In this document: one piece after another, positions 49,266-58,295 of the stretch
Position numbering within the stretch: position 1 is the first letter of the stretch
Layout: the number at the start of each line of letters is the position of its first letter
Assembly: GCF_003477525.1 (NCBI RefSeq)
Contig: NZ_QUDO01000015.1
Span: 1-64,000, forward strand
Source of the DNA: Ruminococcus sp. AF41-9
GTDB lineage: Bacteria > Bacillota > Clostridia > Lachnospirales > Lachnospiraceae
Direction: 5' to 3'
Length of the DNA: 64,000 nucleotides
Notes under the pieces: generated by a model
Told to the model about the DNA's origin: nothing
Databases searched by the model: none
Seen by the model: only the letters and a program-made list of their open reading frames with translations
Translations under genes and position numbers: made by a program

Positions 49266-50502
49266 CTGCCTCAGCTTCCTCAGTGTCTTCTGATTCTTCC
49301 GTTTCTTCTGCTTCTGCAAAAGTCTCTTCTGCTGTTTCCTCAGTTTCTTCTGTCTCGGCATCTTCTGTAAGGTTTTCTTCCTGTACGTCCTCTGTCAGTG
49401 TTTCTTCACTGTCTTCTGCGGATGCTTCCGGAGCTTCGTCATCATCATAATCGTAGAAATCACCGGATTCTTTTGCCTGTGTTTCGCTCTTGATGTCGAT
49501 CTTGAAGCCTGTCAGTCTTGCTGCCAGACGTGCATTCTGTCCTTCTTTACCGATTGCCAGAGATAACTGATAATCCGGAACAACTACCAGTGCGGTTTTC
49601 TCATCCGGATCAGCCATAACTGCGATTACTTTTGCAGGGCTTAATGCATTTTCGATGAGGATTGCCGGGTTTTCGTCCCAGTTGATGATATCGATCTTTT
49701 CGCCGCGGAGTTCTTCTACAACTGCATTGACACGGGCACCATTCATACCTACGCATGCACCTACTGCATCAACGTCCGGATCGTTGCTCCATACAGCGAT
49801 CTTTGTACGGGAGCCTGCTTCACGGGCAATGCTCTTGATTTCTACGGTTCCGTCTTTTACTTCTGCGACTTCAGATTCAAAGAGGCGTTTTACAAGACCC
49901 GGATGAGTTCTGGAAACGAGGATTCGTGGTCCTTTTGGTGTGTCTTTTACTTCGAGGATATATACTTTGATTCTCTCGGTAGGTTTGAAGGTTTCGCCTT
50001 TTACCTGCTCGTTTTCGCTTAATACTGCGTCTGCTTTTCCAAGGTTGATGCTTACATTCTTGCCCATGACACGCTGTACGATACCGGTGATGACTTCTTT
50101 TTCTTTTCCATAGTATTCGTCAAACAGAACCTTGCGTTCTTCTTCGCGGATTTTCTGAAGAATAACGTTTTTGGCATTCTGTGTTGCGATACGTCCGAAT
50201 TCTTTAGACTGGATCGGAACCTGTACGATTCCGCCGATTTCTGCTCTGGAAGTGATCTTGAGTGCATCTGCAAGGGAAATTTCCAGTGCCGGATCTTCTA
50301 CATATTCTACTACGTTTCTGTCAGCATATACTGAGAAGTCGCATGTTTCCGGATCAATGGTCACATGTACGTTGTCAGCTTTGCCGAAATGGTTTTTGCA
50401 AGCCTGGATCAGAGACTGCTCGATTGCTTCAAGCAGTGTATCTTTGCTGATGTTTTTTTCCTTTTCAAGGATATCCAGCGCCTCCATTAACTCTCTGTTC
50501 AT
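49249..50502 (-). CDS. nusA: Transcription termination/antitermination factor NusA
   Basis: 417 residues. NusA_N (about 1-125), S1 (about 133-200), and two KH domains (about 230-345, with [24 protein letters not shown]). The last 70 residues are a long acidic tail of Glu and Asp repeats, absent from the E. coli protein where acidic repeats differ. The start has GGAGG 12 bases upstream. Role: binds RNA polymerase and modulates pausing and termination. Confidence 0.96.
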   Translation of the reverse strand: MNRELMEALDILEKEKNISKDTLLEAIEQSLIQACKNHFGKADNVHVTIDPETCDFSVYADRNVVEYVEDPALEISLADALKITSRAEIGGIVQVPIQSKEFGRIATQNAKNVILQKIREEERKVLFDEYYGKEKEVITGIVQRVMGKNVSINLGKADAVLSENEQVKGETFKPTERIKVYILEVKDTPKGPRILVSRTHPGLVKRLFESEVAEVKDGTVEIKSIAREAGSRTKIAVWSNDPDVDAVGACVGMNGARVNAVVEELRGEKIDIINWDENPAILIENALSPAKVIAVMADPDEKTALVVVPDYQLSLAIGKEGQNARLAARLTGFKIDIKSETQAKESGDFYDYDDDEAPEASAEDSEETLTEDVQEENLTEDAETEETEETAEETFAEAEETEESEDTEEAEADEDEE

Positions 50503-50558
50503 TTTTTTCTTATCCTCCCGAATTTATCTATCACTTTTATCACATTTTTCGTGTATGA

Positions 50559-51023
50559 CTAAAATTCGATTGCCGGACGTATCAGGGCGATTTCTTTTTT
50601 GTCGAAAGTGCGCTCGGTTCCATCCTCATCGATCGTCACACTGTTACTATCATATGCGGTTAATGTTCCGCAGAACTCTTTTTGTTTTTCGATCGGCCGG
50701 TAGGTACGGACCTCCACCAGTTTTCCCATGTTGCGTTTGAAATCTTTTTCTTTTTTCAGCGGTCTGTCCAGTCCCGGAGAGCTGATCTCCATAATGTAGC
50801 TGTCCTCAATGAAATCATTTTCATCCAGTTTGTCGCTGAATGCTCTGCTGACTGTTTCGCAGTCATTTACTGTGATCCCACCCGGTTTGTCAATGTAGCC
50901 TCTCAGGTACCAGGTACCTGCCTCTTTGACGTATTCTACGTCAACCAGTTCGAAACCATTAAGTTCTACGATCGGTGCCAGAAGTTCCTCTGCGCGCTTT
51001 TCATATTCTTCCCGTCTGCTCAT
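50559..51023 (-). CDS. rimP: Ribosome maturation factor RimP
   Basis: About 154 residues from ATG at 51023 (AGGTGGG site); three codons earlier a GTG is possible. Typical VDVEYVKEAGTWYLRGYIDKPGG and ISSPGLDRPLKKEKDF. Role: 30S subunit assembly. It is the first gene of the operon. Confidence 0.94.
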   Translation of the reverse strand: MSRREEYEKRAEELLAPIVELNGFELVDVEYVKEAGTWYLRGYIDKPGGITVNDCETVSRAFSDKLDENDFIEDSYIMEISSPGLDRPLKKEKDFKRNMGKLVEVRTYRPIEKQKEFCGTLTAYDSNSVTIDEDGTERTFDKKEIALIRPAIEF

Positions 51024-51051
51024 TTTTCCCACCTGCCTTTCCTTTCAGCAA

Positions 51052-51079
51052 ATAGGAGTGGGCTTTCGCCCACTCCTAT
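51052..51079 (-). terminator. Perfect 12-bp hairpin upstream of rimP
   Basis: ATAGGAGTGGGC/GCCCACTCCTAT (51052-51063 with 51068-51079), four-base loop. On the minus strand only TTTGC follows, so it is a weak terminator for parC read-through or a structured rimP leader. The start of rimP lies about 28 bases further. Confidence 0.6.
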
Positions 51080-51172
51080 GCCTACAAGTTCTAATTTAGC
51101 TGTATTGTAACACCAATGATCGGTAATTGCAAGGGTTTTCGGAAAAAAGATGAAAAAGGGACGCTCAGAAAG

Positions 51173-51314
51173 GTTACTGTTCACTCCGTTCTCAGTAACA
51201 CGCTTCGCGATGCACAGAATTTATGCTAATCGCATAAATTCGCGCTGTATGTCTCGGGATTTTGGCATGTTCATGCCAAAACACCTCGCGGGATAGTGGC
51301 GTGTGAACAGTAAC
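51173..51314. repeat. 142-bp intergenic element with perfect 12-bp inverted ends and 8-bp target duplication (copy A)
   Basis: Ends GTTACTGTTCAC and GTGAACAGTAAC are perfect inverted repeats. The flanks are the 8-bp direct repeats TCAGAAAG (51165-51172 and 51315-51322). Three hairpins lie inside: GTTACTG/CAGTAAC, GAATTTATG/CATAAATTC and TTTTGGCATG/ATGCCAAAA. No protein frame is present. It is the best-preserved copy in the window and lies 22 bases downstream of the parC stop. Confidence 0.9.
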
Positions 51315-51336
51315 TCAGAAAGGTCTTCTGTGTTCC

Positions 51337-53583
51337 TTAAATACGGGGTTTTGTTCCCTTAGTGTCACGTTTGGAAAGTTTTATTTTGTTCAGTGAATAT
51401 GGTTTATCGTGGTATGTGATTGTATATTCCTGGCGGCTTTCGAGGAGGTAGGCGTGTTCGAGTTTATCGCCTTCTGCCAGTTTCATTCCGCGGACTCCCA
51501 GGGATGCTTTCTTTACTGTGGAAACTTCCTGTTTCTGGAAGCGGAGGAAAGCGCCGCCTGTGCTCTGGAGGACCACCTGTTCCATTTCGTCTGCTGCGCC
51601 CACAAATACAAGAGTGTCTTCTTCTGCCAGTTTGGTGGAAGCGATGGTTCGTTTGGCTACGTCAAATTCTGTGCCGGATACAAGTTTGCACATGGAGTCT
51701 GCGGTTACGAACATCAGGGTGGATGCTTTGATGGATGCCAGAGGTGCCACGTAGAGCATGCGTTCCTGCGCGCTGTTGTAATTGCTGAGGTTATCCGCAG
51801 GGGTTCCTTTGTCACGGAAACGGACAAGTGGAATGTCTGCCACTTTGATGCTGTGCATTTTGCCGGCGTCTGTGAAGATGCAGATTTTGTCTGTGTTCAT
51901 ACAGTTGAATACATATTTGTTTTCTGCATTGGCTGCTTCTTTGTTTCGTTCGTATGCGGATTTGTCTATGGTTCGCATATAGCCGAAGCGGTCCATCAGG
52001 AAAGTGACTTCCATTTCTTCCATTTTCTTTTCTTCGTATACAACTTCTTCTGCATTCTCGATCACTGTGCGTCGTTTGGTGCCGTATTCTTTTTTGATGT
52101 GGTCGAGGTCTTTGATGATGACTTCTGCCATGGAATCGTAATTGTTCAGGATGTCTTCGTAAAGGGCAATGTTTTTCATAGTTTCTGCGTAGTCTGCCTG
52201 AAGTGCTTCTATTTCCAGTCCGATGAGTTTGTAGAGGCGCATTTCGAGGATGGCTGCTGCCTGTTTTTCGGAAAAGTGAAGTTTTTTGGCTTCTTTTTCA
52301 CTGGATTTGGTTTTGAATTTAATGCCTTCAGTGGTTCCGTCTACCAGACATTTTTTTACCTGTTCTCTGCTTTTGCTGCCGCGGAGGATTTCGATGATCA
52401 GGTCGATCACATCACAGGCTTTGATCAGACCTTCCTGAATTTCTTTTTTCTCCTGTTCTTTGTTCAGGAGGGTGGTGTATTTTCTGTTGTTTATATCAAA
52501 GATAAAGTTTACGTGGTGTTCAATTATCTGTTTCAGGCTGAGGGTTTCCGGTCTGCCGTCTGCGACTGCCAACATATTGACACCGAAAGTATCTTCCAGT
52601 TTGGTTTTTTTGTAGAGCATGTTTGTGAGATTTTCCACGTCTGCATCTCTTTTCAGGTCAAGGACAATGCGGATTCCTTCTTTGGATGACTGGTTGGAAA
52701 TATCTACGATGTCTGTTGTTTTTTTGTTTTCTACAAGAGAGGCAATATCGTTGAGGAATTTGCCGATATTTGCACCGATCATGGTATATGGGATTTCCGT
52801 GATGACGAGCTGCTGTCTGCCGCCTTTTAATTTCACAGTTTCCACTTTTCCTCTGACACGAAGTTTTCCGGTTCCTGTCTCGTAGATTTTCAGAAGGTCG
52901 TCTTTGTTGACTACCAGACCTCCGGTCGGGAAGTCCGGTCCTTTGAGATAGCGCATCAGACCTTTGACGCTGATGTCGTTATTTTTCATGTAGGCTTTGA
53001 CTGCGTCTACCACTTCTCCCAGATTGTGTGGCGGGATGCTGGTCGCCATACCGACTGCGATTCCGTCTGCACCGTTTACCAGAAGGTTCGGGATCCTTAC
53101 CGGAAGGACTACCGGTTCTTTCTCTGTCTCGTCAAAGTTTGGCATGAAGTCTACTACATTCTTGTCCAGGTCTTCAAGAAATACATCCTGGGTTAATTTC
53201 TCAAGTCTTGCTTCTGTGTATCGCATGGCAGCCGCACCGTCACCTTCGATGGAACCGAAGTTTCCGTGTCCGTCTACCAGTGTTTTTCCTTTTTTGAAAT
53301 CCTGCGCCATGACAACGAGGGCTTCGTAGATGGAGCTGTCACCATGTGGATGATATTTACCCATGGTATCACCTACGATACGGGCACATTTTCGATAAGG
53401 TCTGTCGTAGCGGATTCCCAGTTCATACATATCATAAAGTGTTCGTCTCTGTACCGGCTTTAATCCGTCACGTACATCCGGCAAAGCTCTGGAAATGATA
53501 ACACTCATGGCGTAATCAATATAGGATTTCTGCATGACCTCCGCATAGTCGGTAGGAATTACATTCTCCTGTTTTGTTTCCAT
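51337..53583 (-). CDS. parC: Type II topoisomerase subunit A (ParC-like)
   Basis: 748 residues. Breakage domain with the catalytic Tyr in [11 protein letters not shown]; the quinolone-region motif [14 protein letters not shown] is wild type in appearance. The C-terminal beta-pinwheel blades ([11 protein letters not shown]) lack a QRRGGRG GyrA box, which favours topoisomerase IV over gyrase. Role: with ParE decatenates replicated chromosomes. It follows parE by 61 bases. A short acidic/charged end follows the last blade. Confidence 0.88.
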   Translation of the reverse strand: METKQENVIPTDYAEVMQKSYIDYAMSVIISRALPDVRDGLKPVQRRTLYDMYELGIRYDRPYRKCARIVGDTMGKYHPHGDSSIYEALVVMAQDFKKGKTLVDGHGNFGSIEGDGAAAMRYTEARLEKLTQDVFLEDLDKNVVDFMPNFDETEKEPVVLPVRIPNLLVNGADGIAVGMATSIPPHNLGEVVDAVKAYMKNNDISVKGLMRYLKGPDFPTGGLVVNKDDLLKIYETGTGKLRVRGKVETVKLKGGRQQLVITEIPYTMIGANIGKFLNDIASLVENKKTTDIVDISNQSSKEGIRIVLDLKRDADVENLTNMLYKKTKLEDTFGVNMLAVADGRPETLSLKQIIEHHVNFIFDINNRKYTTLLNKEQEKKEIQEGLIKACDVIDLIIEILRGSKSREQVKKCLVDGTTEGIKFKTKSSEKEAKKLHFSEKQAAAILEMRLYKLIGLEIEALQADYAETMKNIALYEDILNNYDSMAEVIIKDLDHIKKEYGTKRRTVIENAEEVVYEEKKMEEMEVTFLMDRFGYMRTIDKSAYERNKEAANAENKYVFNCMNTDKICIFTDAGKMHSIKVADIPLVRFRDKGTPADNLSNYNSAQERMLYVAPLASIKASTLMFVTADSMCKLVSGTEFDVAKRTIASTKLAEEDTLVFVGAADEMEQVVLQSTGGAFLRFQKQEVSTVKKASLGVRGMKLAEGDKLEHAYLLESRQEYTITYHDKPYSLNKIKLSKRDTKGTKPRI

Positions 53584-53644
53584 TTATTTCTTTCTCCTAA
53601 TTATATAATTGAATTTCCGGTTATTCCTTTTGTTCAGTGGACTT

Positions 53645-55569
53645 TTAGATATCCAGTTCTGCATCCTGTGCGTGTTCGTAGATGAATTTCTTTCTTGGCG
53701 GAACATCGCTTCCCATGAGGACTTCTGTGATGCTGGATGCAAGGCGGGCGTCTTCGATCTCCACACGTTTCATCATTCGGGTTTCCGGGTTCAGGGTTGT
53801 TTCCCAGAGCTGTTCTGCGTCCATTTCTCCCAGACCTTTATATCTCTGTAAGGTAAAGCTGCCTGGTTTGTGAGAGCGTCTGTATCTTTCCAGTGCCTTG
53901 TCGTCATAAAGGTATTCTTCCTGGCCTTTTTTCGGCATTACCTTGTAAAGTGGCGGCATGGCAATGTAGACATGTCCTTCTGTGATAAGATCCGGCATGA
54001 AGCGGTAAAACAGCGTCAGAAGTAATGTGGAAATGTGGGCACCGTCCACATCGGCATCTGCCATGATCACAATTTTATCATAACGGAGTTTGTGATGTCG
54101 AAATCGTTTCCGTATCCTTCGGAAAATCCACAGCCAAAGGCATTGATCATTGTCTTGATCTCGGCGTTGGCAAGCACTTTATCGATGGTGGCCTTCTCTA
54201 CGTTCAGAATTTTCCCTCTGATCGGGAGAATGGCCTGATAATTACGGTTGCGGGCCGTCTTTGCGGAGCCGCCGGCGGAATCTCCCTCTACAATAAAGAT
54301 TTCACACTGGGAAGGATCTTTCTTCTCGCAGTTTGCCAGTTTGCCGTTGGAGTCAAAAGAGTATTTCTGTTTGGTGAGAAGATTTGTCTTGGCTCTTTCT
54401 TCTGTTTTACGGATTTTGGCTGCTTTTTCTGCACAGGAAAGGATTGTTTTCAGGGTTTCCAGGTTTCGGTCAAAGTAGAGAACCATCTGCTCTCCGACTA
54501 CCTTGCCGGTTGCGCGGGATGCGTCCTGGTTGTCCAGTTTTGTCTTGGTCTGTCCTTCGAATCGGGGTTCCGGATGTTTGATGGAGACAACTGCGGTCAT
54601 TCCATTACGGATGTCTGCACCTGTGAAGTTCGGATCTTTATCTTTCAGAACGCCGATTTCTCTGGCGTAGGTGTTCATTACTGTAGTGAAGGTGGTTTTA
54701 AATCCGGTCAGATGTGTGCCGCCTTCTGCATTGTAAATGTTGTTACAGAAGCCGAGCACATTCTCACGGAATTCGTTGGTAAACTGAAATGCCACTTCTA
54801 CCTGAATTCCGTCTGCTTCTCCTTTCAGATAAACCGGATCGTGAAGTACTTCTGCACTGTGGTTCAGGTCTTTGATAAATCCGATGATTCCGTCCGGTTC
54901 ATGGTAAGTGATATCTTCTGTCTCTGTACCTCTGCGATCCTCGAAATGGATGGTAAGATCCGGATTCAGATAGGCAGTCTCATGGAGACGGCTTTTTACT
55001 TCTGTTGCAGAAAATCTTGTTTTTTCAAAAATCTCCGGATCAGGGAGAAAGTTAATGCTGGTTCCGGTCTGTCTGGTTTTTCCCAGTTTCGGAAGAAGTC
55101 CTTCTTCCAGTTCGAGTGTCGGGATTCCACGTTCATAATGGTCATGATGGATGTATCCGTCACGGCTGATCCTGATGTCAAGGTAAGTGGACAGTGCGTT
55201 TACAACTGATGAACCTACGCCGTGAAGTCCTCCACTGGTCTTATATGCAGAATTGTCAAATTTACCTCCTGCATGAAGGGTGGTAAATACCAGTCGTTCT
55301 GCGGAGACTCCTTTCTCATGCATATCTACCGGAATTCCTCGTCCATTATCTGTAACTGTGCAGGAGCCATCCTTTTCCAGAACTACATGAATCAGGCTGC
55401 AGTATCCTGCCAGATGTTCATCTACTGCATTGTCTACGATCTCATAGATCAGGTGATTCAGACCTTTTCGTGAAACACTTCCGATGTACATTCCGGGACG
55501 TTTCCTTACGGCCTCCAGTCCCTCAAGAACAGAGATACTCCCTGCATCATAGGTGTTTTTCTTTGCCAT
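53645..55569 (-). CDS. parE: Type II topoisomerase subunit B (ParE-like), frameshifted
   Basis: About 641 residues in two frames. The first (55569 to about 54090) has the ATPase domain ([40 protein letters not shown]) and the [10 protein letters not shown] motif. The second (from about 54070) carries the TOPRIM Asp motif [10 protein letters not shown] and the C-terminal domain with RYKGLGEM. One T is missing in the run at 54089-54091 (plus strand); adding it gives [21 protein letters not shown]. The start has GGAAA 14 bases upstream. Role: ATP-driven partner of ParC. A real break would probably be lethal or very harmful, so a sequence error is likely. Confidence 0.85.
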
Positions 55570-55630
55570 GTCTGTTATATTTCCTTTCTATATAATATTA
55601 CATTGCGAACAGCACTTGACTGTTATACTG

Positions 55631-55660
55631 TTTATATGTTGATCAGATTGCTTACTGCAA
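55631..55660 (-). promoter_or_regulatory. Predicted promoter of parE-parC
   Basis: TTGCAG (55655-55660) and TATAAA (55631-55636) with an 18-base spacer on the minus strand. The parE start lies about 60 bases downstream. Confidence 0.45.
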
Positions 55661-55767
55661 ATCCGGGAATGTTTTTTATATTGCAAACGTTTGTTCGTAT
55701 TATAACTGAATTTTTTATTTTTTTCAAGTATAAACCTTCCCCTGTTGATTGAATAAAATATAAACAA

Positions 55768-55935
55768 GAATCCTGCTAGCAGGATTCTCCGCCTGCGGCG
55801 GGTCGCTTCTGCGACATAATTCCTCTCCGCCGCAGTGTGATCCTGACCGGAAGGCTTTTTGTGTCACAGGAACATTACGGAGTAATTTCCTGTGACACAA
55901 AAAAATAATCAGAACCGAAATTCTGATCCTTTTTC
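55768..55935. repeat. Nested palindromic intergenic element
   Basis: A 20-bp perfect palindrome GAATCCTGCTAGCAGGATTC (55768-55787) is followed by a nested stem: TGCGGCGG/CCGCCGCA (55794-55801 with 55827-55834) enclosing GTCGC/GCGAC (55802-55806 with 55811-55815). Then comes a long stem TTGTGTCACAGGAA/TTCCTGTGACACAA (about 55858-55871 and 55887-55900), and ATCAGAA/TTCTGAT (about 55908-55925). No gene or T-run makes it an ordinary terminator. The whole stretch 55570-56454 otherwise contains the parE promoter, tRNA-Glu and its promoter and terminator, and AT-rich filler. Confidence 0.7.
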
Positions 55936-56034
55936 TGACTGTAAGTCTGTTCTGTTATAATTTGAGTGCATTTATCTTATCATTGGTTTTTCCAACTGTC
56001 AACTGTTTCACCCGGTCAATATATCTTCTGAACG

Positions 56035-56064
56035 CAAAAAATAACCAGAACCGAAGTTCTGGTT
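56035..56064 (-). terminator. Terminator of tRNA-Glu
   Basis: Nine-base stem AACCAGAAC/GTTCTGGTT (56043-56051 with 56056-56064), CGAA loop, followed on the minus strand by ATTTTTT. It lies about 20 bases after the tRNA. Confidence 0.8.
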
Positions 56065-56084
56065 AAATTCTCACTATTTTGTAG

Positions 56085-56156
56085 CAGCCAGTACGGGAAT
56101 CGAACCCGTGTTTTCGCCGTGAGAGGGCGACGTCTTAACCCCTTGACCAACTGGCC
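56085..56156 (-). tRNA. tRNA-Glu (CTC anticodon)
   Basis: The minus strand folds as a tRNA: acceptor GGCCAGT/ACTGGCT (first pair G-U), anticodon stem TCGCC/GGCGA with loop CTCTCAC (anticodon CTC, Glu GAG codons), and T-loop GGTTCGATTCC. The CCA end is not encoded. A promoter upstream and a terminator downstream make it a single-gene unit. Confidence 0.93.
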
Positions 56157-56196
56157 ATTTCTCTTTGTCAACTTGCTGTTCCCTGTCGACTCGTTT

Positions 56197-56225
56197 AATA
56201 TACACCATCTTTTTCTAAAATGCAA
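56197..56225 (-). promoter_or_regulatory. Predicted promoter of tRNA-Glu
   Basis: TTGCAT (56220-56225) and TATATT (56197-56202) with a 17-base spacer on the minus strand, 41 bases before the tRNA. Confidence 0.6.
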
Positions 56226-56454
56226 GTACTTTTTTTAAAAAATTTCAATTTTTTTATTTTTCTCGAATTTTTCCTGTGAAAAAGCCATTTTTTCCAGGGA
56301 AATCCCGCTTTTGATGTTTCCTGTTTTTGCTGTTTATGCAGGCAAAAGTATTTCCGTCTCAGTGTTTCTCACGGGATTTCCCTGTTTTATCCATTTCCCC
56401 GGTAAAATTTTCTCAGGAAATCAATAAAAATCAAATCAAATGATAATGGGAAAA

Positions 56455-57105
56455 TTATTTCTCAAAGATTTCTCTGATCTTTTTGTCCAGAGCTGCCGCC
56501 AGTTCTTTATGGCCCTGTGCGGTCAGATGCATATGGTCAATGTCATTCGGCGCTGCCTGCACCACTTTATTTGCATCCAGATAATAACATCCAAACTGAT
56601 CTGCGATCCGTTCATATTCTGCGGCCAGTCCCTGAGATTTCTCTGCGCATCCTTTTCCCATGGTTCCTGACACATTTGAGTTTTCGTATTCTTTGCCGAT
56701 ATTCTGTGGAATCACGATCAGGATCTGCGGCCTGCCGTTTCTCCAGCAGTCTGTGGTTGCGATAGCTTTTTTAACCAGACGGATCATCCCCAGACCGATG
56801 GCAGGTGCGCCTGCGCTGAAGCGTTCCTTGGTGTCATTGGTTCCCAGCATGATCACCAGCAGATCTACCGGCTCGTGGCTCATCAGACATGGATAGAGAT
56901 AATCCAGTCCGGAAAGTCCTTCAAATACAGGATCCCGGAAGCTGGTGGTTCTGCCGGAAAGTCCTTCTTCCAGGATCAGATAATCCTCTCCTAGAGATTT
57001 CTGCAGCAGACAGGTCCATCTCTCATTCTCGTCAAAACGTCCGTCATTCATAGCACAATAACCATGTGTATTGGAATCCCCATAACATATGATGTGTTTT
57101 TTCAT
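56455..57105 (-). CDS. SGNH/GDSL-family esterase
   Basis: 216 residues, cytoplasmic (no signal peptide). Block I GDSNTHG (catalytic Ser), GlyxAsn region LSGRTTSF, block III GTNDTKERF, and the catalytic Asp-His in DHMHLTAQGH. Family knowledge: these hydrolyse acyl esters. It lies directly downstream of the sialic-acid-type lyase and ABC transporter, so removal of O-acetyl groups from imported sialic acid is plausible; a thioesterase-like role is the alternative. Confidence 0.82.
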   Translation of the reverse strand: MKKHIICYGDSNTHGYCAMNDGRFDENERWTCLLQKSLGEDYLILEEGLSGRTTSFRDPVFEGLSGLDYLYPCLMSHEPVDLLVIMLGTNDTKERFSAGAPAIGLGMIRLVKKAIATTDCWRNGRPQILIVIPQNIGKEYENSNVSGTMGKGCAEKSQGLAAEYERIADQFGCYYLDANKVVQAAPNDIDHMHLTAQGHKELAAALDKKIREIFEK

Positions 57106-57167
57106 TCTTCGTTTCCTCCTTGGTCAAGCGGATAAAATCATCCGCTTCGCTGCTTGTTCATAACCAG

Positions 57168-57194
57168 ATAACTGCTCCGTACTTTCGCAGTTAC
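57168..57194. repeat. Partial copy of the 142-bp element beside the nanA-like terminator (copy F)
   Basis: ATAACTG, 13 bases, CAGTTAC with surrounding bases close to the left end of the copy at 21947 (then ACCAAAAT in both). The next hairpin (57200-57234) is in the place of that element's second hairpin. It is the remains of an inserted copy. Confidence 0.6.
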
Positions 57195-57199
57195 GCACC

Positions 57200-57234
57200 A
57201 AAATCAGGCAGATGTTTCCCACCTGCCTGATTTT
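57200..57234 (-). terminator. Terminator of the NanA-like gene
   Basis: Twelve-base stem AAAATCAGGCAG/CTGCCTGATTTT (57200-57211 with 57223-57234), with T's in the stem end on the minus strand. It lies just after the lyase stop and adjoins the repeat remnant. Confidence 0.75.
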
Positions 57235-57249
57235 CTTTCTCCCATGATT

Positions 57250-58167
57250 TTATAAATCCTTTGTATCCGCGATCGCCTGTTTAATATCTTTATAGAGTTC
57301 AACCAGTTTCGGATCATCGGTAGCTACAGGCAGGAAAGGAAGTCTCGGATCACCCATCGGGCATCCGTCCAGAGTGATGATTCCTTTTACTGCTCCGTGC
57401 ATGGAAGCAAAGGAGCATAAACGATAGATCAGAGGAGTTACGATCGCCTGTACTTCGGCTGCTTTGTCCCACTCGCCTCTCTTGATCAGTTCATCCATCT
57501 TCATATAAAGTTCCGGCATTGCTCCATAGGTACCGCCGATTCCGGCATCCGCACCCATGATGCGTCCTGCTACGAACTGCTCATCCGGACCATTGAACAC
57601 AATGAAATCTTTGCCGCCCGCCAGTTTGAAGCGAAGAACATCCTGTGCAGGATCAGAAGAGCATTTTACGCCTGCCACTCTGTCATTCTCCAGCATTCGG
57701 TTAAACAGGTTCATGGACAGATTGAAACCGGTCAACTGCGGAATATTGTAGATAAAGAATGGAAGATCTGCCGCCTTTGTGATCTCAGTCCAGTGCTGAT
57801 AAACGCTCTCTTCGCTCGGGCGGTAATATACACATGGAACCGCAGAGATCGCTGCCGCACCGATTTTCTCAGCATGTTCTGCCAGAATACAGGAATGTCT
57901 GGTATCTGCACAGCCTACATGTACAATAATATTCATATCCTGTCCGACTTCATTCACCACTGTTTCCGCCACAAGTTTACGTTCCTCTGTATCCAGAAGA
58001 AAACCTTCGCCCGTACTTCCGCAGACATACATCTGTTTCACGCCTTTATCTCTGAAATAGCGGGAAACTGCTTTTACTGCCTCCACATCTACGCTGCCGT
58101 CTTTGGCAAAAGGAGTATTTAACGCTACTGTAACGTGTTTGAATTTTTCAATATTATACTTGGACAT
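57250..58167 (-). CDS. N-acetylneuraminate lyase-like aldolase (DHDPS family)
   Basis: 305 residues, TIM-barrel aldolase. GSTGEGFLLD, the Tyr of FIYNIP, the Schiff-base Lys in GVKCSSD and GGTYGAM are the family marks; GGTYG is typical of sialic acid lyases rather than dihydrodipicolinate synthases. Role: splits N-acetylneuraminate to N-acetylmannosamine and pyruvate. It follows the ABC transporter genes on the same strand. KDPG or dihydrodipicolinate-type substrates remain possible. Confidence 0.85.
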   Translation of the reverse strand: MSKYNIEKFKHVTVALNTPFAKDGSVDVEAVKAVSRYFRDKGVKQMYVCGSTGEGFLLDTEERKLVAETVVNEVGQDMNIIVHVGCADTRHSCILAEHAEKIGAAAISAVPCVYYRPSEESVYQHWTEITKAADLPFFIYNIPQLTGFNLSMNLFNRMLENDRVAGVKCSSDPAQDVLRFKLAGGKDFIVFNGPDEQFVAGRIMGADAGIGGTYGAMPELYMKMDELIKRGEWDKAAEVQAIVTPLIYRLCSFASMHGAVKGIITLDGCPMGDPRLPFLPVATDDPKLVELYKDIKQAIADTKDL

Positions 58168-58295
58168 TATTCTCTGCCTCCCTTATATATTTCCGGCTGC
58201 CGGTCAGACCGCAGCCTTAATTGCTGTTCACTCCTCAAAATGTACTTTTCGGAATATGCCGGTGAACATTATCCATCTTATCCTCTGCACGGAAT

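Noticed and set aside
48990..49361. Lys-rich N-terminal extension of YlxR (96 bases)
   Set aside because: It is a frame shadow of the acidic NusA tail; the family start at 49265 is preferred.
51409..52689. Plus-strand open frame of 426 codons inside parC
   Set aside because: It is rich in Phe, Cys and Val in the pattern expected from the antisense of a Lys/Glu-rich gene, and it lies fully within the well-supported parC gene.
51337..55569. gyrA/gyrB rather than parC/parE
   Set aside because: No GyrA-box was found in the C-terminal blades and the lengths (748 and about 641) fit topoisomerase IV; a gyrase function is still not fully excluded.
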